Shown here piece by piece: positions 1 through 6,437 of a DNA stretch of 6,437 nt. Made by a program: the position numbers and the translations under genes. Location of the stretch: positions 1 through 6,437 of the forward strand of contig CAJPML010000063.1 of the NCBI GenBank assembly GCA_905371725.1, given 5' to 3'. Numbering within the stretch: the first letter of the stretch is position 1; every line of letters starts with the position of its first letter. This stretch comes from Leptotrichia sp. oral taxon 215 (GTDB lineage Bacteria > Fusobacteriota > Fusobacteriia > Fusobacteriales > Leptotrichiaceae). The notes below the pieces were generated by a model. That model worked only from the letters and a program-made list of their open reading frames with translations, did no database searches and had not been told where the DNA came from.

Positions 1-1
1 T

Positions 2-2131
2 ATTTGGTCTGTGGCTGATGATTGTCTAAGAGATGTTTATGTTAGAGGTAAATACAGGGATGTTATAATTCCTATGACTGTAATTCGGAGATTTGATGCT
101 ATTATTGAATCAAAAAAAACTAATATAATGGAAGTTAAGGAAATGGCGGAAACACAGGGCTGGGATGTTGCAAAAACTTTAGATACAGCTACTGGACTTC
201 CGTTTTATAATACTTCTAACTTTTGTTTAAAAGATTTGAAATATGAAACTAACAGGCAGAATTTAAAAAGAAGCTTTGAAGAATATTTGAATGGTTTTTC
301 TGAAAATATAAAAGAAATACTTCAAAAATTTGATTTCAATAATCAGTTGACTAAGATGACAGATGCTGGTATTTTAGGTTCTGTAATTGAAAAATTTACA
401 TCAAGCGAACTTAATTTAAGTCCTTATGACGAGAAAAATTCATACGGAGAGGTTATAAGGAAAGGATTAGATAATCATGCGATGGGAACGTTATTTGAAG
501 AGATTATTAGGAAATTCAACGAAGAAAACAATGAGGAAGCAGGGGAACACTTTACACCTCGTGATGTAATTGAGCTTATGGCTGATATTGCTATGTATCC
601 GGTTATGGATAAAATCAAAGATGGTACTTACTCAATATATGATGGCGCGTGTGGAACTCTTGGGATGGGGACTGTTGCTGAAGAGAGGTTAAAGGCATTT
701 GCTAAAGAAAATAGTAAGGAAGTGTCTATCCACTTAATAGGGCAGGAAGTAAATCCAGAGACGTATGCAATTTCTAAGGCTGACTTGCTTATCAAAGGTG
801 GAGATACAGATTCTAACAATGTTTATTATGGCTCTACTCTTTCTGATGACAAGACTTCTGGACAACATTTTGATTTTATGCTGTCTAATCCGCCTTATGG
901 GAAAACTTGGAAAACAGATTTGGCTATTTTAGGAAGCGGAAATGATAAAGACCCAAAGAAAAATATAACAGACAGACGTTTTGTTAGAAACTATAAAGAA
1001 CAGGATGATTTTAGGATGATACCTGATGTAAGTGATGGACAGCTGCTTTTCTTGCTTAATAATATTTCCAAAATGAAGGAGACTGAAATGGGTTCCCGTA
1101 TTGTTGAGGTTCACAATGGTTCAGCTCTTTTTACAGGTGATGCTGGAAATGGAGCAAGCAATGCAAGAAGATTTATGATTGAAAAAGATTTGATAGAAGC
1201 CATTATCCAGTTGCCTGAAAATATGTTTTACAATACAGGAATAACAACATACATCTGGATTTTATCCAATAGAAAAGAAGAAAAAAGAAAGGGGAAGATA
1301 CAGCTTATTAATGCAAGTGGAATAAAGACTTCACTTAGAAAAAACATGGGCAAGAAAAACTGTGAATTTTCAGAAGATAATAGACAATTTATTCTAAATC
1401 AATATCTAAATTTTGAAGAGAATGAGTATTCGAAAATATTCTCAAATGATGAGTTTGGATATTATAAAGTTGTAGTGGAAAGACCGCTAAGACAAGCTGT
1501 ATTATGTGATGCAAATAATATAAAAGAAATAGAAGAGGAGCTTGAAAAAATTGGCGTGCTGTCTGGGGCGATAGATAAAAAAGTGCTTGCAGAAAGCTTT
1601 ATTAAAGGGACATCTAGCTCTATGAAGGAGCTTGAAAAGAGTGAAAATGTAAATACATATCTGGAAGTTTTGAAATTAATGAAAAGTGATGAAAAATATC
1701 TAAATTATGCAGCATTTGAAAAGGCTTTTAATAAGCATTTAAAAAAGAAAGATATAAAAGGGGCCAGTTTAAGCAAGCTTGCTTCAACAGGACTGTTAAG
1801 CCGCATGATAGTTAAGGATGAAGAGGCAGCTATCCAGAAGGACTCAAAAGGTAATGTAGTTGCAGATCCGGAACTTAGAGATACCGAAAGTATTCCGATG
1901 ACATTTGAAGGAGGTATAGACGAGTTTATTAAGCAGGAAGTATTGCCATATCACGCAGATGCTTTTGTCGATGAGAGCAAAACACAAATAGGATATGAAA
2001 TAAACTTTACAAAGTATTTCTACAAAGCTAAAGAACTGGAGAGTGTAGAAGAGATTGTGAATCGTATTAAAGAGCTGGAAAGACAATCTGATGGAATGAT
2101 GGCTTCTATATTGGAGGGGCTTTATGAATAA
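2..2131 (+). CDS. hsdM: Type I R-M system DNA methyltransferase subunit HsdM (N6-adenine), 5'-truncated by the window edge
   Basis: HsdM is the modification subunit: with HsdS it transfers a methyl group from SAM to N6 of adenine in the target. 709 residues are visible, numbered here from base 2. The reading frame is open to the window edge: codons 2-10 read I-W-S and run into VADDCLRDVYVRGKYRDVI, a conserved HsdM N-terminal stretch. The GTG at 11 is therefore an internal valine, and the real start lies upstream. Domains in order: a helical HsdM N-terminal region (about 1-140); a methyltransferase core with GEHFTPRD at 181-188, motif I at 214-224 (DGACGTLGMGT), catalytic motif IV NPPY at 296-299 within DFMLSNPPYG, and a conserved FYNTGITTYIW block at 409-419; then a long C-terminal region ending in the class-typical GYEINFTKYFYK (664-675) and a coiled helix likely to contact HsdS. 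Motif I departs from the usual CGTGGML. There is no internal stop or frameshift. The gene overlaps hsdS by 8 bp. Family assignment is very secure; catalytic competence is not proven. Confidence 0.96.
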   Translation: MWSVADDCLRDVYVRGKYRDVIIPMTVIRRFDAIIESKKTNIMEVKEMAETQGWDVAKTLDTATGLPFYNTSNFCLKDLKYETNRQNLKRSFEEYLNGFSENIKEILQKFDFNNQLTKMTDAGILGSVIEKFTSSELNLSPYDEKNSYGEVIRKGLDNHAMGTLFEEIIRKFNEENNEEAGEHFTPRDVIELMADIAMYPVMDKIKDGTYSIYDGACGTLGMGTVAEERLKAFAKENSKEVSIHLIGQEVNPETYAISKADLLIKGGDTDSNNVYYGSTLSDDKTSGQHFDFMLSNPPYGKTWKTDLAILGSGNDKDPKKNITDRRFVRNYKEQDDFRMIPDVSDGQLLFLLNNISKMKETEMGSRIVEVHNGSALFTGDAGNGASNARRFMIEKDLIEAIIQLPENMFYNTGITTYIWILSNRKEEKRKGKIQLINASGIKTSLRKNMGKKNCEFSEDNRQFILNQYLNFEENEYSKIFSNDEFGYYKVVVERPLRQAVLCDANNIKEIEEELEKIGVLSGAIDKKVLAESFIKGTSSSMKELEKSENVNTYLEVLKLMKSDEKYLNYAAFEKAFNKHLKKKDIKGASLSKLASTGLLSRMIVKDEEAAIQKDSKGNVVADPELRDTESIPMTFEGGIDEFIKQEVLPYHADAFVDESKTQIGYEINFTKYFYKAKELESVEEIVNRIKELERQSDGMMASILEGLYE
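2113..2119 (+). promoter_or_regulatory. Ribosome binding site of hsdS, inside the end of hsdM
   Basis: GGAGGGG lies just before the ATG at 2124; the GGAGG core ends six bases before that start. It sits inside the last codons of hsdM, whose stop (2129-2131) falls after the hsdS start. This arrangement favours translational coupling of hsdS to hsdM and decides the hsdS start. Confidence 0.8.
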
Positions 2132-3398
2132 GTATGAGAGATATAGAGATACAGGGATAACATGGATAAATAAAGTTCCTGAAAAATGGAATTTGAAAAA
2201 AATTAATGCTCTTTTTGATGAAAGAAGAGAAAAAGTATCAGACACAGATTACGGAGCACTTTCTGTTACAAAAAACGGTATATTTAAACAATTGGATAAC
2301 GTGGCAAAAACAAATGATGGCGATAATAGAAAGAAAGTACAAAGAAATGATTTTGTTATAAATAGCAGGTCTGATAGGAAAGGATCGTCAGGATTAAGTG
2401 ATTTTAACGGATCTGTTTCTTTAATAAATATTGTTTTAAGGATAAAGAAAGAATATCCACGATATATGCACTATCTATTGAAATCTGTTCCGTTCCAAGA
2501 AGAATTCTATAGAAACGGAAAAGGTATTGTAGCAGATTTATGGAGTACAAACTTTCAGTCTATGAAAAGTATTATTTTGCCAATACCTCCTATCAAAGAA
2601 CAAGTCCAAATTGCAAATTATCTTGATTGGAAAATCAACGAAATTGATAGGTTAATTCAAATTGAAAAAGAGAAAATAAAGCAATTAAATCAAACAATGC
2701 AAATCAGCATTAATTCAAGATATAAAATATTAAATTTAGAAGACGAAACAAACAAAGGGGTTAAAATTAAATATTTAGCAAATCAAATCACTCAACATAA
2801 AGGAGAGTATAGAAGATATATTGCACTGGAAAATATCATATCGCAAAAGGGAATGATGAAAATTTCTTTTGATAATTTAGAGTTTAATAGTGATGGAATA
2901 TCGGTGGAAAAAAATATGGTTATATTTGGGAAATTGAGACCGTATTTGGCAAAAACTATAGTTGTTGAAAATAAAGCGGTTTGCTCTTCAGAATTTCTTG
3001 TTTTAAATCCAATTAAGTTAATGCCTTTGTATTTAAAATATTTAATGCTATCGTCTAAATTTATTGATTTAGTGGACAGTTCTACTTACGGTACTAAGAT
3101 GCCCCGAGCAAATTCAGATTTTATTCTAAATTTAAAAATTGTTGTTCCAGACTTATCAGAACAGAAAAAAGTAGTGGAAAAAATACTGGAAAGCGAAAAT
3201 CGGATTAATAAGGTAATAGAAGTCATTATAAAAAAAATAGAGTCTATGGAGAATTTAAAACAATCACTAATATCAGAAGTGGTAACAGGACAAATTGATG
3301 TGAGGGACATTGCTATTCCTGAATATGAAAAAGTGGCTATTGCAGATGGAGAAATAGAAGAAACTGATGAAATGGAAGGTAAAGAATATGGGAGTTAG
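2124..3398 (+). CDS. hsdS: Type I R-M system specificity subunit HsdS (two TRDs)
   Basis: HsdS is the DNA-binding subunit that sets the recognition sequence for both methylation and cleavage. The protein has 424 residues, a normal full length. It opens with YRDTGITWINKVPEKW, the common start of TRD1 in this family, which together with the strong ribosome binding site fixes the ATG at 2124. TRD1 spans about 1-150 and includes a GALSVTKNGIF-to-NSRSDRKGSSG stretch typical of one widespread TRD type. The first conserved helical spacer begins at LPIPPIKEQ (152-160) and continues as a charged coiled coil to about 198. TRD2 covers about 205-340 (IALENI, VIFGKLRPYLAK and SSEFLVLNP blocks). The second helical spacer starts at VPDLSEQKK (341-349) and ends in the canonical VVTGQIDVRDI. 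The two spacers form a pseudo-repeat that brings the TRDs into two-fold symmetry. The gene is notably AT-rich, as recombining TRDs often are. The target sequence cannot be predicted from sequence alone. It overlaps hsdR by 11 bp. Confidence 0.96.
   Translation: MNKYERYRDTGITWINKVPEKWNLKKINALFDERREKVSDTDYGALSVTKNGIFKQLDNVAKTNDGDNRKKVQRNDFVINSRSDRKGSSGLSDFNGSVSLINIVLRIKKEYPRYMHYLLKSVPFQEEFYRNGKGIVADLWSTNFQSMKSIILPIPPIKEQVQIANYLDWKINEIDRLIQIEKEKIKQLNQTMQISINSRYKILNLEDETNKGVKIKYLANQITQHKGEYRRYIALENIISQKGMMKISFDNLEFNSDGISVEKNMVIFGKLRPYLAKTIVVENKAVCSSEFLVLNPIKLMPLYLKYLMLSSKFIDLVDSSTYGTKMPRANSDFILNLKIVVPDLSEQKKVVEKILESENRINKVIEVIIKKIESMENLKQSLISEVVTGQIDVRDIAIPEYEKVAIADGEIEETDEMEGKEYGS
3374..3380 (+). 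promoter_or_regulatory. Ribosome binding site of hsdR, inside the end of hsdS
   Basis: GGAAGGT lies eight bases (counted from GGAAGG) before the ATG at 3388 and inside the last codons of hsdS. The longer in-frame ATG at 3367 has only a weak GAAG at a usable distance. This site is the main reason for choosing 3388 as the hsdR start. Confidence 0.6.
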
Positions 3399-6300
3399 AG
3401 ATGCAAAGATGGAAGCGGAGCTTGAGAATAATATTATCGAATATCTTGTTTCAAGTCAGAGTTATGTATATGTAAAACCGGATGAGATGAAGATTTCTTT
3501 TAATAGGAAATATGCTTTTGATGAAAAAAGACTTTTGGAATTTATTAAGACATCTCAACCAGATGAATTTGATATTTTAAGACTTGATACAGAGGAAGGA
3601 AAAGAAAAGTTCTATAAGCAGCTTGATATTTCTATAAAACAAAAGGGTATAGCCGCTGTTTTGAAAAATGGAATTAAGTGTTACCCCTCTTCGGGAACTA
3701 TCATTTTTTATCATGCTCTGGATTCTAAAAGACCAAGTTCGTATGATGAGTTTAATATGAATATTTTTTCAGTTACGAATCAATTGGCTTATTCTGATAA
3801 AAATAAGGGCTTAGAAATTGATTTGGTGATATTTGTTAATGGTCTTCCTGTTATAACGATGGAGCTTAAGAGCAGGGCTTCCAGTACAGGATGGACATAT
3901 AAAGATGCTGAGGAGCAATACAAAAATGACAGAGATTCAAAAGAAGCGTTATTTAGTTTTAAAAGATGCATTGCGCATTTTGCTGCTGATGAGAACTTTG
4001 TTACCTTTACAACAAAGCTGGATGGTAAAAATACAAGATTTATGCCATTTAATAAAGGCACTGAGCTTGGCGGTTCTGGTAATCCGATAAATAACGGCAG
4101 AACAATGACTGATTATTTGTGGAAAGAGTTTTTGAAGAAAAAAACTTTAACAAGCTTAATAAGAGACTTTGCATATATTTCTGCAGACAAGGTCAAGAAG
4201 ACGGAAACTCTGATTTTTCCTAGATATCATCAATATAGAGCTGTAACTAGGCTTGTAGATGATGTTCAGAAAAATGGAGTTGGAAATAGATACCTGATTC
4301 AGCATAGTGCAGGTAGCGGCAAGAGCAATTCTATAACATGGCTTGCGTATCGTTTAGTTGAAGCGGAGTATAATAGCAAAAAAGCGTTTGATTCAGTAAT
4401 AGTTGTTACGGATAGATTGAATTTAGATAAGCAGATAAATGACAATATCAGGAAATTTATAGACGAGAAGAGCATTGTGGGTCATGCTAATTCTTCAGCA
4501 GATTTGAAAAAACTTTTGGTTGATGGCAAGAAAATCATCATCACTACAGTACAGAAATTCCCTTATTTGCTTGAAAAAATAGGTACTGAACTAAAGGGAA
4601 AGAATTTTGCTGTTATTATTGATGAAGCTCATTCTTCTCAAAGCGGTCGTGCGGCGGCTTCATTAAATATGGCGGTATCAGGAAATCTGAATAACAATGA
4701 TGAATTTGAAATTGAAGATAAACTGAATGAACTTATTGAAGCAAGAAAAATGCCTGATAATGCTAGTTTCTTTGCATTTACTGCTACACCTAAAGCAAAA
4801 ACGGTTCAGATGTTTGGAAGCGTGTTTGATTTGTATTCCATGAAACAAGCTGTTGAAGAAGGATTTATTCTGGATGTGCTAAAGAACTATACACACTATG
4901 AAAATTACTACAAGATTTACAAAACTATAGAAGGTAATCCGGACTTTGATAAAAAGAAAGCTCAAAAGAAAATTAGAAATTTTGTTGAAGGACAAGAATT
5001 TCCGATAAGAGAAAAAGCTGAAGTTATGGTAAATCATTTCCTTGCAAACACTGTTAATAAGATAAATGGGAAAGCTAAGGCGATGATTGTAACACAAAGT
5101 ATTCTAAGAGCAGTTGAGTACTATCATATAGTTAGTGAGTTATTGAAAAATTCTAATACCGGTTACGAGGCCTTAGCCGCATTTTCAGGCGAAAAGGAAT
5201 ATAAGGGGAAAGCTGTAACAGAAACTGGCTTAAATGGTTTTTCTGATAAGGAGACAGTGGAAAAATTTAAACAAGATAAATATAAATTCCTAATCGTTGC
5301 TGATAAATATCAGACAGGATACGATGAACCTCTTCTGCATACTATGTACGTGGATAAAGTTTTGAATGACATTAAGGCAGTACAAACTCTATCAAGGCTT
5401 AATAGAAGCACGAAATATAAAATAGATACTTGTGTAATTGATTTTGCAAACGAACCGGAGCATATATTAGCAGCATTTCAACCATATTACAAAGAAACAA
5501 AATTAGAAGGGGAAACAGATCCTAATAAGCTTCATAACTTATTAGATATGCTCAACGGTAAGTATGTTTATGAGGAAGACGAGGTGGACAGATTAGTTGG
5601 CTTATTCTTAAAAAATAGCCCAAGAAGTTTTATTGACAGTATTGTAGATAAATCTATAGAAAGATACGCAGCTTTGAATGAAGAGGAACAGGTTGAATTT
5701 AAGAGTGGTGTGAAAACTTTTATAAGAACTTATAATTTCCTGGCTTCCCTTTTACCTGTTGGGCAAGTGAATTGGGAAAAGAAAGTAATCTTTTTTGAAC
5801 AGCTGATTCATAGGTTGCCAACGCCAGAAGGAGAAGATTTATCTGCTGGAATTTTGGAGTCGGTGGATTTGGAAAGCTATAGATTGGAAAAGAAAAATAC
5901 AATTAATATTATCTTGGAAGACAAAGACGGCACAGTTGAAGGACTGGGTATAGGAGCAGGAAAAAAGAATAAAGTTGAATTAGATTCATTAGAGAACATT
6001 GTGTCTACATTTAATGATATTTTTGGTAATATCGAATGGCAAGATGAGGATAATGTTGCAAGACAGATAAAAGAGTTGCCAGAAATGGTAATGAAGAATG
6101 AAAAGTTTAAAAACGCTCTTAAAAATTCGGATATTGAAAATATCAAGAGGGAATACCAGTCAGCTTTAAAAGAAGTCTTTAGAATTATTATGGCTGATAA
6201 TATGGAATTATTTGGTCAATGGACAAACAATTCAAATTTCAGCAAGTGGCTCAGCGATATTGTCTTTGATGAAATAATGAGAAAAAATGCAGCTGGTTAA
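3388..6300 (+). CDS. hsdR: Type I R-M system endonuclease/translocase subunit HsdR
   Basis: HsdR is the motor and nuclease of the restriction complex: it pumps DNA using ATP and cuts unmethylated DNA away from the recognition site. It has 970 residues from the ATG at 3388, near the usual size. An in-frame ATG at 3367 would add seven residues but has a poorer ribosome binding site. Domains: an N-terminal PD-(D/E)xK nuclease with Asp145, then Glu159-Leu-Lys161 in MELKS, and a downstream Gln177-Tyr178 in EEQYKNDR; next, a superfamily 2 helicase motor with Walker A SAGSGKS (307-313), TDR (341-343), TTVQ (386-389), the DEAH box (412-415), FTATP (464-468), a motif V region ADKYQTGYDEP (638-648) and motif VI QTLSRLNR (666-673) with its arginine finger; finally a mostly helical C-terminal region (about 690-970) that docks onto the methyltransferase core. 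All catalytic motifs look intact, with no frameshift. It is the last gene of the operon. Annotation is secure; cleavage activity is inferred from motifs. Confidence 0.97.
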   Translation: MGVRDAKMEAELENNIIEYLVSSQSYVYVKPDEMKISFNRKYAFDEKRLLEFIKTSQPDEFDILRLDTEEGKEKFYKQLDISIKQKGIAAVLKNGIKCYPSSGTIIFYHALDSKRPSSYDEFNMNIFSVTNQLAYSDKNKGLEIDLVIFVNGLPVITMELKSRASSTGWTYKDAEEQYKNDRDSKEALFSFKRCIAHFAADENFVTFTTKLDGKNTRFMPFNKGTELGGSGNPINNGRTMTDYLWKEFLKKKTLTSLIRDFAYISADKVKKTETLIFPRYHQYRAVTRLVDDVQKNGVGNRYLIQHSAGSGKSNSITWLAYRLVEAEYNSKKAFDSVIVVTDRLNLDKQINDNIRKFIDEKSIVGHANSSADLKKLLVDGKKIIITTVQKFPYLLEKIGTELKGKNFAVIIDEAHSSQSGRAAASLNMAVSGNLNNNDEFEIEDKLNELIEARKMPDNASFFAFTATPKAKTVQMFGSVFDLYSMKQAVEEGFILDVLKNYTHYENYYKIYKTIEGNPDFDKKKAQKKIRNFVEGQEFPIREKAEVMVNHFLANTVNKINGKAKAMIVTQSILRAVEYYHIVSELLKNSNTGYEALAAFSGEKEYKGKAVTETGLNGFSDKETVEKFKQDKYKFLIVADKYQTGYDEPLLHTMYVDKVLNDIKAVQTLSRLNRSTKYKIDTCVIDFANEPEHILAAFQPYYKETKLEGETDPNKLHNLLDMLNGKYVYEEDEVDRLVGLFLKNSPRSFIDSIVDKSIERYAALNEEEQVEFKSGVKTFIRTYNFLASLLPVGQVNWEKKVIFFEQLIHRLPTPEGEDLSAGILESVDLESYRLEKKNTINIILEDKDGTVEGLGIGAGKKNKVELDSLENIVSTFNDIFGNIEWQDEDNVARQIKELPEMVMKNEKFKNALKNSDIENIKREYQSALKEVFRIIMADNMELFGQWTNNSNFSKWLSDIVFDEIMRKNAAG

Positions 6301-6358
6301 TGGCGAATACAGTATTCAGGAAAATTTTTTTTATCCTGCAGCGAGAGACAATAACTAA
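6287..6358 (+). other. Small 23-codon ORF overlapping the hsdR stop (doubtful gene)
   Basis: An ATG at 6287, inside the last codons of hsdR and in a different frame, opens a 23-residue frame ending at TAA 6356-6358. The peptide contains NGEYSIQENFFYPAARDNN, which looks protein-like rather than low-complexity, and the overlap with hsdR (14 bp) resembles the other gene junctions here. There is no good ribosome binding site; only GATGA- and GAGA-type purine stretches lie upstream. I do not recognise it. It may be chance, a remnant of a lost downstream gene, or a true small peptide; chance is the default. Confidence 0.15.
6317..6338 (+). repeat. Short inverted repeat CAGGA/TCCTG around a T8 tract
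   Basis: CAGGA at 6317-6321 and TCCTG at 6334-6338 can pair, and two to three further A-T pairs form past an A-A mismatch. The T tract lies within the loop/stem rather than after it, so this is not a standard intrinsic terminator. It lies 17 bases after the hsdR stop and might act as a weak 3' end structure. Confidence 0.2.
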
Positions 6359-6397
6359 GCATGGAAACGATATTTAGCAAGAATAAATGCTGCCCTA

Positions 6398-6413
6398 AAT
6401 TTTTATAAAAATT
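6398..6413. repeat. AT-only perfect palindrome downstream of hsdR
   Basis: AATTTTTATAAAAATT is a perfect 16-base palindrome (7-bp arms, two-base centre), flanked by a further CTA/TAG that pairs only if one mismatch is tolerated. It has no G or C in the stem and no following U-run, so terminator function is weakly supported. A protein-binding site or plain AT-rich intergenic DNA are equal alternatives. Confidence 0.25.
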
Positions 6414-6437
6414 AGACCTATTTTATCTTTGTGAAAG

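Larger units (their letters stand above)
6301..6437. other. Non-coding tail after hsdR
   Basis: This 137-base AT-rich stretch after the hsdR stop contains no recognised gene, no convincing GC-rich terminator hairpin and no clear promoter pair. It holds the doubtful 23-codon ORF, an even shorter ATG frame of 15 codons at 6361, and the two weak inverted repeats described separately. The operon may therefore end here without an obvious intrinsic terminator, or transcription may read on past the window. Confidence 0.5.

Noticed and set aside
1844..2245. 133-residue open frame on the minus strand across the hsdM/hsdS junction
   Set aside because: It is antisense to two clearly coding genes, has a low-complexity hydrophobic/Ser-Phe composition typical of the reverse strand of AT-rich coding DNA, and resembles no family.
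2577..3300. DNA repeat between the two HsdS spacer regions that could drive TRD deletion or duplication
   Set aside because: The similarity is at the protein level only (EQ...I...L...I..I patterns); no long identical nucleotide stretch was seen by eye.
3086..3310. Minus-strand frame in the hsdS 3' end, considered as a second inverted specificity segment
   Set aside because: Its translation is not HsdS-like, and there are no inverted repeats flanking hsdS that would support a shufflon-type inversion.
3789..4061. 90-residue minus-strand frame and an overlapping 61-residue plus-strand frame within hsdR
   Set aside because: Both lie inside the conserved nuclease-to-motor portion of HsdR in other frames and have no recognisable motif, so they are shadows.
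6317..6338. Intrinsic terminator directly after hsdR
   Set aside because: The stem has only five uninterrupted pairs and the T tract precedes the second arm instead of following it, so it is reported only as a weak inverted repeat.
1..6437. Extra defence or toxin gene (anticodon nuclease, BREX/DISARM-type partner, toxin-antitoxin) embedded in the locus
   Set aside because: The three genes overlap end to end, leaving no room for cargo between them, and all motifs fit HsdM, HsdS and HsdR alone.

Overview
The window holds one operon-like block on the + strand: a three-gene Type I restriction-modification (R-M) system in the order hsdM – hsdS – hsdR. It fills about 98% of the sequence, and no other gene of convincing quality is visible. 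The DNA is AT-rich, with heavy use of AGA for arginine and ATA for isoleucine, and strong purine-rich ribosome binding sites. This suggests a low-GC bacterium, probably a Firmicute (Clostridia-like) and less likely a fusobacterium. That is an inference from composition; there is no rRNA or housekeeping marker.

Layout. Bases 1-2131 are hsdM, an N6-adenine DNA methyltransferase subunit whose first few codons lie before the window. Bases 2124-3398 are hsdS, the DNA-recognition subunit with two target recognition domains (TRDs). Bases 3388-6300 are hsdR, the endonuclease/translocase subunit. The genes overlap by 8 bp (hsdM/hsdS) and 11 bp (hsdS/hsdR), and each downstream start has a Shine-Dalgarno-like sequence inside the end of the preceding gene. 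The three are therefore probably co-transcribed and translationally coupled. Bases 6301-6437 form a short AT-rich tail with no recognised gene; it contains a 23-codon small ORF that overlaps the hsdR stop, and two weak inverted repeats.

How the parts work together (family knowledge). HsdS binds a bipartite DNA target, one TRD per half-site. Two HsdM plus one HsdS form the methyltransferase that marks host DNA at adenine. Adding HsdR gives the restriction complex, which translocates unmodified DNA using ATP and cuts at a distance.

The point most worth a second look is HsdM motif I, the S-adenosylmethionine (SAM)-binding loop. It reads CGTLGMGT where the usual family form is CGTGGMLT, as if a Leu and a Gly had traded places, while every other visible motif is intact. 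Otherwise this is an ordinary complete R-M locus. I see no accessory gene between the subunits, no inverted hsdS copy, no CRISPR array, no tRNA and no insertion sequence, so I do not claim an undescribed system here.
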